The position numbers and the translations under genes were made by a program. From Chitinophagales bacterium (GTDB taxonomy: Bacteria > Bacteroidota > Bacteroidia > Chitinophagales > Saprospiraceae), in assembly GCA_017303475.1 (NCBI GenBank), contig JAFLBO010000041.1:1-43083 (forward strand): a stretch of 43,083 nucleotides of DNA. Direction: 5' to 3'. This document shows, piece by piece, positions 1-9,200 of the stretch; positions within the stretch are counted from its first letter, which is position 1, and every line of letters begins with the position of its first letter. The notes beneath the pieces were generated by a model. That model saw only the letters and a list, made by a program, of their open reading frames with translations, ran no database searches and was not told the origin of the DNA.

Positions 1-3000
1 CTTCACCGAAGAACAGTGGCTCACCGTAGTTACCGCTACCGTCGCATACGGTTACGATCTGGTCGTTCGGGAACTTAACGAAGTAGTCTTGTTCGTAGGT
101 TACGAATACACGCTGTGTGCACTGGCTAGAGAAGCCGTGGCAGTCGAACGCGCGGAACGTGCGGGTGATGGTACCTTTGTTACAAACGGTGTCGAACAAA
201 GAGTAGTTTACAGAGTGCGTCAAACCGCACTGGCCTTGGTATTCTTTCGTTACGTCCAGGCAGCAGTTGTCTGATACCTGAGCTTTGCCATATGCCCACA
301 GGCTTGGATCGAAATTCTCGCAGTTAACTGCTACGTTAGCAGGTGGTACACAAACTGGTTTCAGTTTGTCTTGTACTTCAACCTGAATCATGCACTCGTT
401 TTTGATCGGAGAACCGTCAGGACCTACCATTACGTTACCGTTTACGTCGGTCTGGTACACTGCCAGTACGATAGTCTGGGTAGTACCAACCTCGCAGCAG
501 TAGAACTTGATAGAGTCTTGCTCAGAAATTGCGCGCTCGAATTCGCTCGGGAAGGATGGGAACGGAGAATCGCAAGGAGCTACACCACGTACAGAGTTCA
601 GCGCCAGGATGCAGTCAGAGTATGGAGCCATACGACGGATCGTGAATTTCACACCGTTACAGTTGTCGTATGAACCGTCGTTGAATACAGAGGCTTTAAC
701 CCAGGTAACACCTGCGAAATCGCATGCACCCAGTGCTGGTGGCTGATCGTTTGGACCAGCTGGACCGTAGCAGTCAAATGGATCGTCTACACCGATAGCG
801 ATAGTTGTAGTCTCGTCGCAAGATGCTACTGGTGGGATGTAGTCACGTACTACCAGGTTGAACTGGCAAGAAGAGGTGTTACCACAGTCGTCTTCAGCTA
901 CATAAGTAACCTGGTGAGTACCGATTGGCAGACATGGAGCCCAGCCAAAGTTAGCCAGTGTGTCCAGATCCCAGTGGTTGTTGCCAGGGAAATCTTGCAG
1001 TGAACCGCCGATTGGAACCATGTTCACGATCTCACCAGTGTATGGATCACGGATGGTGATCATACCGCTGATGTTGTTGATGCGGGAGCAGTTGTCTTCT
1101 ACAATTACGTCTGGCAGGTTGATGGTTGCGCAGCAAGCGAACGGATCTGTTGATACCGTCAGGTTAGCTGGGCACTGGAATGCAGGGCCTGTTTCGTCAA
1201 GTACTTTGATGATCTGGTTGTAGATGAAACCGTCACCGATACACCAGTCAATGATGGTCCACTCACGACGGTATTTAACCGTACCATCGCACACCTCGAG
1301 GGTGTAGTCGTGCCATTCCCAGTTGATGGAGCAGCCGCTTGGCTCGCCGAATACCCATGGGTAGCCCTGCAGACCTTGTGACTCGATCCAATCTGGTGTT
1401 GGATGTGGGTGACCGTTGTGGATTGGAATGTTCTGTTCGCAAGAGAATGCGTCAGCGTCGATATCGTCGTAATCTGGTGGCGCAATTACGTCAACCAGGC
1501 TCGGACGGAGCAGGTCGATGCGCTGGATGCACGTAGAAGTGTTGCCAGATGCATCTTTCGCAGTCCATTTACGGTTGATGTGGCCTGTCAAACCGCTTGC
1601 GCAGTTGTCAGCTACCTGTGTATCCAGGTAGGTCAGGGTTACGTCAGAGCAGTTGTCAAGTTGTGGAATACCGCAACCTGCTGGTACTACATATGAGTTG
1701 TTGCCGATTGGCTGTACGCAGTTGCCGCTCAAACCGTTTGGCCAGCCTGCAGTGAAGTCACCAGTCAGGTTGATGTACAGTTCTACGATCTCTACGTTTA
1801 CTGCAAAACCAAAGCCGTTGTTGTCGTGGTTGTCCACGCGTACTTGCCAGGTGCCTTGTGCATTTTCACCGTCGAATGCATCGAACTTGTCGAAACCGAA
1901 CGGGTCCATGATGTTCAGGTTGATGTCACCTTCTACGTCTACACAAAGGTTAGACTGTACACCTTCGTCGTCGAAACGTGCGAACAGCGGAATGTTACCG
2001 CAACCACCCAGTGCTTGCCATGGGCTAACTACTGTGCCGTTCGGGCTGATAACTTCTACATCTACGTTCCACCATACTGCATCGTTTGCTTTGATGCGAA
2101 GGTCTACGTCGTTTACGTTTGCATTAACGTTCACTGGGATATCCCATGTGAACTCTTGGCCAGGCTGCAGATTGCGTGGCAGTTCGCCAGCAGCAGCAGC
2201 AAATTTCAGAGTGAAGGTTGCAGCTTGAGTGAACTCAGGTGCATAGCTTGGGAAGTTACATGGCAGCAATACAGACGGGCAGTCCAGTACTGGTGGCAGT
2301 TTGTCTTCGATCTTAACGTTACCCCAGCATTTGTTGCCAGTTTCTGGGTCAGTTACACGTACTTGGTACGTTTTGTTTACGTCAGCATTGGTGAAGCAAG
2401 CAGGTACCCATGGGCCGTTGCCGTATGGAAGCGTTTTGTCTACTTCTACAATGTAGTCGTCATAGCAGTGGTATGGACCACCTTCCAGTACACCGTCTGC
2501 GCCAAGGCAGTAGGAGCAATCATCGTCCAATGATACGTATACCAGGTCATTGCAAACCAGGGAAGTGATTGGGTTCGGGAACTCAACTACGTTTACGTTG
2601 AAACAGCAAGTCAAGTCGCCAGCTGGGTTGTTGGCTGGAGCCAAGTCAACACGGAAGCAGTTCGTGGTAGTACCGATTGGGAACTCTGAACCGCTTGGCA
2701 AACCAGAATACTGAACCGGTACAGCCGGAACAATCTGGGTGCTGGTGATATTGGTGATCGTGATTGTAGCTGGCTGTTGGCCAGATTGAACCTGAGTCCA
2801 TGCAGCCAATGACAGCCAGCCTTGAGCTGGGATATTAGCCACATAGTGGCCACCTACGTTCTGTGGAACACCGATCAACTGGTTCGTCAATGGAATCCAG
2901 TAGCCGTTAGGGTTACCGCAGAAGTTGTTGTTGTTGTTACCAAAGTGGTTAGCATCTGTACCGATACCAACTGCGAAACGGTCCCAGGAAGAAACTGGCT

Positions 3001-3883
3001 GGTTGTAGTTCCAGTCAAATTCAATCGTGGTTGCAGCAGCGTTGTTCAGGTCCCATTCAACACCGTTGAAGCAGAAACCACCAACTTGAAGTACAGAACG
3101 GAGAGTCAAACGGTCAGCAGCAGCTGCACAAGCAGCGCCAGCGTCGTCGAACAATACGTGTGGGCCGCTACCAGAGTTGCCCTGTGGAGGCAAACCGTTA
3201 CCAGCAGCAGTGCCTACTTGCCAGAAGTCAACTTCGTTTGGAGCCAAAGAACCTACAAAACCGCAAGTTTGAGATACGATTTGGCAAGTACCAGTGGTGA
3301 ATACGTCGTAGTTAACCACCTGTGAACATGCACCTGGATCCAGGTTGTAGTTCAGGTTGCCTGGGCATACCAATGCACATGGCAAGGTTTGGGCAAGCGT
3401 AACATTAAGGTTGTTCTGGATAGTACCTGTTTCTCCGGTAGCATGAAGATTTACTACCATTGGACCAGAGAAATTGGCTGGAACATTAACCGTAAGGTTG
3501 TATGTCAGGTTACCGTTATTGTAGTAACCGCAACCAGTTGTAGCATAAGCACCGGTTCCGCAAGGGATACCAGCGTTAGTAGCCCAAGTAGCGGATGGAG
3601 AGCAAATGGAAGCTACGCCCTGTTCGGTACCGCAGCCGCCGCCGCCGTTTGGAGTTGCAGAGGAAATTGTAATGCCTGCAGGGAAGGTGATCGTAAGACG
3701 ATCAACCCAAACACTGCTTGGATTAGAAATCGTAAACGACAGATTGTTTGCCTGACCAGCCGTGTAGGCTGTCTGTGCAGAGGTGAATCCCAGATTGAGC
3801 TGTGCATTAGCAGCAGTCATCGCACTCAGAAACAACACTCCAGACAGGAGGCATTTTAGAGAAGTGATAATTCTTCTTTTCAT
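1..3883 (-). CDS. Giant secreted HYR/P-domain-type surface protein, 5' part (C-terminus outside window)
   Basis: The reading frame starts at the ATG at 3883-3881 and stays open to the window edge, about 1294 codons, so the C-terminus is missing. The N-terminus is a signal peptide: MKRR, a hydrophobic stretch, then a likely cut after ANA at residue 27. Residues about 35-140 look like a DUF11/beta-sandwich segment (NNLSFTISNPSS, then TITFPAGITI). Residues about 570-700 resemble a proprotein-convertase P domain (FTWDIPVNVN, then GTWQVRVDNHDNNGFGF). Cys-rich HYR-like units with DNC motifs recur at about 735-760, 905-935 and 1185-1220. Such proteins in Bacteroidota are usually T9SS-exported adhesins or sheath proteins; the sorting domain would lie outside the window, so this is inference. 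Codons are almost all TTC, TAC, AAC, GAC, CTG and GGT/CGT, suggesting high expression. It follows the 135-aa secreted protein by 63 nt, probably in one operon. Confidence 0.88.
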   Translation of the reverse strand, partial: MKRRIITSLKCLLSGVLFLSAMTAANAQLNLGFTSAQTAYTAGQANNLSFTISNPSSVWVDRLTITFPAGITISSATPNGGGGCGTEQGVASICSPSATWATNAGIPCGTGAYATTGCGYYNNGNLTYNLTVNVPANFSGPMVVNLHATGETGTIQNNLNVTLAQTLPCALVCPGNLNYNLDPGACSQVVNYDVFTTGTCQIVSQTCGFVGSLAPNEVDFWQVGTAAGNGLPPQGNSGSGPHVLFDDAGAACAAAADRLTLRSVLQVGGFCFNGVEWDLNNAAATTIEFDWNYNQPVSSWDRFAVGIGTDANHFGNNNNNFCGNPNGYWIPLTNQLIGVPQNVGGHYVANIPAQGWLSLAAWTQVQSGQQPATITITNITSTQIVPAVPVQYSGLPSGSEFPIGTTTNCFRVDLAPANNPAGDLTCCFNVNVVEFPNPITSLVCNDLVYVSLDDDCSYCLGADGVLEGGPYHCYDDYIVEVDKTLPYGNGPWVPACFTNADVNKTYQVRVTDPETGNKCWGNVKIEDKLPPVLDCPSVLLPCNFPSYAPEFTQAATFTLKFAAAAGELPRNLQPGQEFTWDIPVNVNANVNDVDLRIKANDAVWWNVDVEVISPNGTVVSPWQALGGCGNIPLFARFDDEGVQSNLCVDVEGDINLNIMDPFGFDKFDAFDGENAQGTWQVRVDNHDNNGFGFAVNVEIVELYINLTGDFTAGWPNGLSGNCVQPIGNNSYVVPAGCGIPQLDNCSDVTLTYLDTQVADNCASGLTGHINRKWTAKDASGNTSTCIQRIDLLRPSLVDVIAPPDYDDIDADAFSCEQNIPIHNGHPHPTPDWIESQGLQGYPWVFGEPSGCSINWEWHDYTLEVCDGTVKYRREWTIIDWCIGDGFIYNQIIKVLDETGPAFQCPANLTVSTDPFACCATINLPDVIVEDNCSRINNISGMITIRDPYTGEIVNMVPIGGSLQDFPGNNHWDLDTLANFGWAPCLPIGTHQVTYVAEDDCGNTSSCQFNLVVRDYIPPVASCDETTTIAIGVDDPFDCYGPAGPNDQPPALGACDFAGVTWVKASVFNDGSYDNCNGVKFTIRRMAPYSDCILALNSVRGVAPCDSPFPSFPSEFERAISEQDSIKFYCCEVGTTQTIVLAVYQTDVNGNVMVGPDGSPIKNECMIQVEVQDKLKPVCVPPANVAVNCENFDPSLWAYGKAQVSDNCCLDVTKEYQGQCGLTHSVNYSLFDTVCNKGTITRTFRAFDCHGFSSQCTQRVFVTYEQDYFVKFPNDQIVTVCDGSGNYGEPLFFGE

Positions 3884-3946
3884 GAGAAATACTACGATTT
3901 AAGCGTTAACTTAAAAAGAAAAGAGTGAGTTAAAGGAAAATTCAAC

Positions 3947-4354
3947 TTACAGGATAGAATCCATGTACTGGTAAGCAGTTTGGATAGTAGCCAGAAGCTG
4001 AGCGTTGCCGTTAGAACCAGAGATCATCAGTGCGCGTACTGATTCTACAGCAGAACCGGTGTCAGCACCAAGTTTGATTTCTTTCAGCGTGAGCAGGATA
4101 AACTGCTCTTTTACTGCACGAAGCATGCAGTCGGTGCAGCCGGATTTCGCAAAAGCATCCGTTGCCTGTTGCTTCGTTTGCAGCGTGTTGCCGGTAGACG
4201 GAGCAGGCGGGTTACCCAGGTTGTTCAGCTCGTTAGACAAAACTACGATAGCCTGTGGAGCAGGCAGCCAGTTTTGCTGAGCAGACAAACTAACGGTGCC
4301 CATGAATGCGAACACTGAGAACAGTGCGGCGCGAATGAGATTCATTCTTTTCAT
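3947..4354 (-). CDS. Small secreted protein of unknown function, upstream of the giant surface protein
   Basis: The protein has 135 aa with a clear signal peptide: MKRMN, a hydrophobic core, and a cut near LSAQ at residue 26. I do not recognise the mature part. It is rich in Ala, Gln and Leu, probably helical, and has one CxxC pair (SGCTDCMLRA, residues about 73-82). Its codon choice is as biased as that of the giant gene 63 nt downstream, and both begin with similar MKR signal peptides, so co-expression and perhaps a partnership such as a chaperone or structural subunit are plausible inferences. Upstream lies a long leader with a terminator-like hairpin. Coding status is supported by the signal peptide and the codon bias. 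Confidence 0.8.
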   Translation of the reverse strand: MKRMNLIRAALFSVFAFMGTVSLSAQQNWLPAPQAIVVLSNELNNLGNPPAPSTGNTLQTKQQATDAFAKSGCTDCMLRAVKEQFILLTLKEIKLGADTGSAVESVRALMISGSNGNAQLLATIQTAYQYMDSIL

Positions 4355-4858
4355 GTCGTTAAAATTTGTGATGAAAAAATTAGGTGAATTAATGTTGAAC
4401 CTTGGTTAGTTGGGGTGTATTCTGCCAAAAACAAAAGGCATTGACATCAGGACTTCTTGTCCTTGATGTCAATGCCCACAATTTATTTCGAAAACAGTTG
4501 TGTACAGTTTCTTTGCATGTGACTGATATGGGTGCCCGAAAATTCGTAACGGGTCGGATTAGAATTTGGTTAGAATTTTGGCTGTGGTGTTTTGAAATAA
4601 AGACAACAACCGTGCCAAAACCTTACCATGAAGCATGAAAACTATTCAGAAAAATCTGAAGTCGTTTTGTGCAAGACATTGCCTTAGCATGACCTGCTTC
4701 GTCGGAAAAGGGAATCAGTAAATCTGTAAGCTGAGGAGCAAAGAAACACCCGAAGGGGAGCATCCATTTTCAGGTAGAGATACCTGAGCAACTTCGCTGT
4801 CGAGATTTTATACGGTTCGGATTAAAATTGCTTTCATATCAAAAGCAGTGCAAATGTA
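4355..4858 (-). promoter_or_regulatory. Long structured leader or independent small RNA upstream of the surface-protein operon
   Basis: About 690 nt between 4354 and 5048 hold no convincing gene. On the minus strand a TAnnTTTG-type -7 element (TACATTTG, 4858-4851) is followed by local hairpins: TGCTTT/AAAGCA, CAGGTA-TCTC-TACCTG, and TTCAGA-TTTT-TCTGAA (4660-4645). Then comes a strong terminator-like hairpin at 4476-4437. Transcription from this point would give either a leader of about 490 nt or a free RNA of about 410 nt. No good -33 TTTG is found at the usual spacing. I could not match it to a known riboswitch class. Confidence 0.4.
4427..4476 (-). terminator. Intrinsic-terminator-like hairpin inside the leader (attenuator or sRNA end)
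   Basis: Read on the minus strand, GGCATTGACATCAAGGAC pairs with GTCCTGATGTCAATGCC with a single bulged base, a 5-nt loop (AAGAA) and a following TTTTGTTTTT run. The T-run is only on the minus-strand side, so it would stop leftward transcripts. It lies about 80 nt upstream of the start codon at 4354, which fits attenuation or the end of an independent RNA. Confidence 0.6.
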
Positions 4859-4997
4859 GAAAAAGAAAAACAAAACAGCAGCTCCTTTCCTAATTTTTTT
4901 CTAATATTTTATTCAGATTGACTAATCGGCATTGTTTTGTTATGAAACGGTGCATCTTTACCCATTAAGGATGTAATCAAATTACTTTACCTGGGTG

Positions 4998-5005
4998 TAA
5001 CTTTG
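4998..5005 (+). promoter_or_regulatory. Bacteroidota -7 promoter element (TAACTTTG)
   Basis: TAACTTTG matches TAnnTTTG and lies about 40 nt upstream of the lipoprotein start at 5048. No TTTG is seen at the expected -33 spacing, so this is a weak call. Confidence 0.35.
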
Positions 5006-5047
5006 CTCCTCCATCATCTCTTTAATTTTTAATTCAACCTTTCAATC

Positions 5048-5530
5048 ATGAAATTGCTTCAGTTTTCTTTCCTGCTAAGCATTCTCTGCTTTCTGATTTC
5101 CTGCACACAAAACACCGGAGAAAATGGTTCTTCAGCTCTCGCCAATCAATTATCTGCCGATGTATCCAAAGGGAAACAAAATATTCAGGAATATCAGGCT
5201 CTTCGTGATTCCTGCTTTGAACTGATCAGGTCCATTAAAATGACAAGTTCTTCACAAGGTGGAGAGGGCATTCAAAAAGGCCGACCTATGGTAGAGGAAT
5301 TATTCCCATTTTTTCAAGCCTTTGAAAAACACAAACAAATCACGACAGAACTGGAAGCCTTGTCCAACCAGCTAAGTTCCGGTCAGATTCCCGAAGCAGA
5401 AGTTAAAAAAAACTACGAAGCACAAAAGGCTGCCTGGCAAAGTACTGCCGAGGTATTACCAAGTGGAGCTGCCACTTATCAAAAGGTTAAGACTACTTTT
5501 CTTGAAGTCTTTCCCCTACCAATAAAATAA
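5048..5530 (+). CDS. Small lipoprotein of unknown function, paralogue of the next gene
   Basis: The protein has 160 aa with a lipoprotein signal peptide: MKLLQFSF, a hydrophobic core, and a lipobox LISC with Cys at residue 19. The mature part is charged and helical, probably coiled coil. Its C-terminal half (FEKHKQITTELEALSNQL...) aligns with the neighbouring lipoprotein (YEEHQRYSQQLDALTLKI...), so the two appear to be diverged duplicates. Function is unknown. It is probably anchored to a membrane on the periplasmic side. Confidence 0.85.
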   Translation: MKLLQFSFLLSILCFLISCTQNTGENGSSALANQLSADVSKGKQNIQEYQALRDSCFELIRSIKMTSSSQGGEGIQKGRPMVEELFPFFQAFEKHKQITTELEALSNQLSSGQIPEAEVKKNYEAQKAAWQSTAEVLPSGAATYQKVKTTFLEVFPLPIK

Positions 5531-5632
5531 AGCCCTCCGAAAATCAAGATCTACACCTTATATATATAGGTGTAGTAATTCAGAGAATTTAGCTGAATCC
5601 AAAACCGCCTGTTTAATTCCGGAACATGCGCT

Positions 5633-5640
5633 TACCTTTG
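5633..5640 (+). promoter_or_regulatory. Bacteroidota -7 promoter element (TACCTTTG)
   Basis: TACCTTTG matches TAnnTTTG and lies 33 nt before the ATG at 5674. It overlaps the upstream in-frame extension of the next gene, which argues for the downstream start. The -33 box is weak. Confidence 0.42.
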
Positions 5641-5673
5641 CGGGAATTTAAAAGTTTAAATGACATACATTTC

Positions 5674-6222
5674 ATGAAGCACTTCTCATTTCTACTCATA
5701 GCCGCCCTTGGCCTGTTTTTGAGCGCTTGCCAAAATAACTCCTCTTCGAGCGAAACCCAAGAAGGTGGCGACTCATCCGGGATGTCGGCAAGCGGTACCG
5801 ATCAAAATATTGTTGTTTCCAATGTAAAACCAGCTAAAGAAAAAGATCCACTCAATGTACAGGTAGCAACTGACCTGTTGGCAGCATTTGCGCTGGAAAG
5901 AACCGTAAAGCCCGCTTATGATGAAGCCATGGACATAATGTTATACTTACGGAATAACACAGGAGACCGCAATAGCATCATCACAATGCTTGAGGATCTC
6001 CAAAAAGTGCGAAATTCCTATGAAGAACATCAGAGATATTCACAACAACTGGACGCTCTGACTTTAAAAATTGCAGGAAACAAACTAAGTATCGAGGATG
6101 CTCAAAAGCAATACCTTGACACCAGAAATGCCTTAAGAGAAACGGAGGCCAGATTAGCCAAGGAGCTGGATCGTTTAAAGGCCATTAAAAGCACCGTAGA
6201 GGCATCTAAAGCCGCAAAATAA
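5674..6222 (+). CDS. Small coiled-coil lipoprotein of unknown function
   Basis: The protein has 182 aa from the ATG at 5674. This start puts the lipoprotein signal at the N-terminus (MKHFSFLLIAALGLF, then lipobox LSAC), and a promoter-like TACCTTTG lies just upstream; the earlier in-frame ATG at 5626 would bury the signal. A Ser/Gly-rich linker follows the Cys, then a long helical region, residues about 60-175, with heptad-like Leu spacing. It is paralogous to the lipoprotein at 5048. The first VCBS gene starts 51 nt downstream on the same strand, so co-transcription is likely. Function is unknown. Confidence 0.86.
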   Translation: MKHFSFLLIAALGLFLSACQNNSSSSETQEGGDSSGMSASGTDQNIVVSNVKPAKEKDPLNVQVATDLLAAFALERTVKPAYDEAMDIMLYLRNNTGDRNSIITMLEDLQKVRNSYEEHQRYSQQLDALTLKIAGNKLSIEDAQKQYLDTRNALRETEARLAKELDRLKAIKSTVEASKAAK

Positions 6223-6273
6223 TCTGTTTCAAAGGCGTAAATACGTGATATCATTCCAGAGGAATTAACCATC

Positions 6274-9200
6274 ATGAGCAAAAAAACACCACAGCCAGCT
6301 CCTGCTACCACCACAACAGGAACCGGAAAATCAAGAAACTGGAAAAAACCAGCGCTCTACTTACTGCTTATTCTCCTGGCGGGAGCTGGAATATGGAAAT
6401 TCTGGCCCGGAAAATCAGGAGGTTACCTTCCCGATGAGTTTCACTATGCGGAACCAACCAAAGTAGCCAAATCCCCAATATTGGAATTGCTAAAGCCGGC
6501 GGAAACAGGTATCGACTTCCAGAACGTGATTACCGAGACTGCAGAAAATAATATCACTACAAACATTAATATATATAATGGTGGTGGTGTTGCTGTTGCA
6601 GATATTAACAACGATAATCTCCCTGATATTTACTTCGTTTGTACCAACGGTCCAAACCGTATGTACCTCAACGAAGGCAATTTCAAGTTCAGAGACATTA
6701 CCGCAACGTCTGGCCTGGCCTCAGAAGATGGTTTTGAAACAGCAGTTTGCGCGGCAGATGTAAATGCTGACGGCTTTCTTGATTTTTATGTTTGCCGTGG
6801 TGGTCCAAAAGTGGAAGAAACCCGCCGAAATAAGCTGTACATAAACAATGGTAACCTCACTTTTACCGAACGTTCCAAGGAATATGGTATGGATGACATC
6901 AGTGCCAGCTCCGGAGCTACGTTTTTCGATGGGGATGCAGATGGCGACCTGGATTGTTACGTATTGAATTACCTTACAGACATCAATTATGCCAGTAAAA
7001 TTGATGTTAAGCATGATGCAATGGGTAAACCCATTCCTAACCTGATACCCAAAAACGATTACGATTCCGACCGTTATTTGAGAAATGATGGTCCACCGGC
7101 TACCCTGGTGGGGCAAAAAGGCGGATTTACGGATGTTTCCAAAGAATCCGGCATTTGGAATTTTGGCTTCGGATTAAGCGTATCTGTTTCCGATTTTAAC
7201 CGAGATGGTTTTCCTGATGTTTATGTAGGCAATGACTTCTTTCAGCCTGATAATCTGTACATTAACAACGGGAAAGGGCAATACACAGATCGTTTGGCGG
7301 AGTTCTTCCGCCATACCTCTCAAAGTACGATGGGGACCGATCTAAGTGACATGGACAATGACGGATTGGTTGATTTGCTGGCCATGGACATGCTTCCAGC
7401 TAACAACAAACGCCATAAATTGCTGCAGACCACCAACACCTTGAGTCGGTACCTGTCAATGGTTCAGAATAACTATTTCGAACCAGTTACCCACAACGTT
7501 TTGCAACGCAATAACGGCAACGGAACCTTCAGTGAAATTGCCTGCATGGCCGGCGTATTTAAAACCGACTGGTCCTGGAGCGGTCTGGTAGCAGATCTTG
7601 ACAATGACAGTCGCCGGGATATTTACATTACGAATGGTTACAGGCGTGAAATTGGTCACCGGGATTACTTCGAGTTTTTGCTCCCTGAAGTTAAAAACAA
7701 GGCAAACCAGTCTACCAGCGACCCTTACAAGCGCATTCAGATGGTTTTGGAGGCCATTCCTACCTACAAACTGAACGACTTCATTTACCAAAATCAGGGT
7801 AACTGGCAGTTTGCAGATAAGAGCGGCGACTGGGCAACAGTGGAGGCGACCTGGTCTTGCGGTGCTGCATGGAGCGACCTGGATGCTGACGGAGATCTTG
7901 ATTTGGTGATCAGTAATCTGGAAGATCCCGCCTTTTTGTATAAAAACACCAGCAGAGAGAAAAACCTGGGCAACTACTTGCAAGCCAAGTTGAAAGGTGA
8001 TGCCAAAAATCCATTTGCTGTTGGAGCATCTGTGCTCATTGAATACGGGAACGGAGACATTCAGTATCAGGAAATTAGCCCTAACAGAGGTATTTTTTCG
8101 TGTTCAGAACATTTGATACACTTTGGATTAGGCCAAACCAGCCAGGTGAATAAGCTCACGGTGCGCTGGCCTGATGGGAAAGTACAAACGCTTACCAACG
8201 TGCCAGTCAACCAACGACTGGCTCTGGATTACGCCAATGCCAGCGGCTATGTAAAGCACCTGGTTTCACCGTATGCTGGCACAACCCTGATTACAGAAAA
8301 AACTGTTGGATCTGGCATTAATTTCACCCACAAGGAGAATAAATACATTGATTTTGAGCACTTTCCGTTAGTTCCATGGTATGAATCAGACCTTGGACCA
8401 CTTACTGCTAAAGGGGACGTAAATGGCGATGGCCTGGATGATTTCTTTGTTGGTAATGGGTTTTCGCAGCCTTCTGCCTTGTTTGTTCAAACAGCAGGAG
8501 GGCAGTTCAAGCCCACAAACCAGTCGCTCTGGGAAACTGATAAGCAATATGAGGATCATGGCGCTGTTTTCTTTGATTTTGATATGGATGGCGACCAGGA
8601 TTTGTTTGTTGTAAGTGGTGGAACGGAAGCTGTGAAAGGCTCCGAGGCTATTGCCTGGCAGAGCAGGTTATATATCAACATGGATGGAAAAGGCAATTTT
8701 GGCCGGGCTAATCCGGCGAATTTGCCCGACATTCGGGATATTGGATTGCGGGTAACTACCCATGATTATGATGGCGACGGCGACCAGGATTTGTTTGTAG
8801 GCGGCAGGGTGATGCCACAGAGGTGGCCTATGACGCCAAACAGTCGTGTCCTTCGCAATGATCGGAACCGATTGACGGATGTAACGGCAGAAGTTGGCGG
8901 AGAATTCAGCAAATGTGGTATGGTGACTGATTTGAAATGGGGCGATATTGACAAGGATGGCCAGCCTGAGCTGGTTGTAGTGGGCGAATGGATGCCTGTA
9001 ATGGTTTTCAAGCTTCAGGGTGGCAAATTGACCAGTGTTGGGAGCCAGATGGGGTTTGACAAAAGTAATGGACTGTGGCACAGCCTGGAACTTGCTGATT
9101 TGGATAAAGACGGAGATTTAGACTTGGTAACCGGCAATTTTGGGTTAAACACACGCTTTTTTGCGAGTGCGGAAGGCCCTCTGGGATGTTATGCGAAAGA

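Noticed and set aside
89..3859. Dense plus-strand open frames (for example 371-673, 1653-2228, 1826-2533, 2822-3325, 3389-3859)
   Set aside because: They are antisense shadows of the strongly codon-biased minus-strand surface gene; no domains or sensible starts.
4402..4638. 78-aa plus-strand frame in the leader
   Set aside because: It crosses the strong hairpin, has no recognisable domain and no codon bias.
4480..4850. Known riboswitch, 6S RNA or tmRNA in the leader
   Set aside because: None of the core motifs I know for these classes is visible; left as an unknown structured leader.
5626..5673. Extended N-terminus of the second lipoprotein
   Set aside because: Overlaps a -7 promoter element and would bury the lipoprotein signal peptide.
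7456..7983. Minus-strand frames inside the VCBS genes
   Set aside because: Antisense shadows of DxDxDG repeat coding sequence; no independent support.
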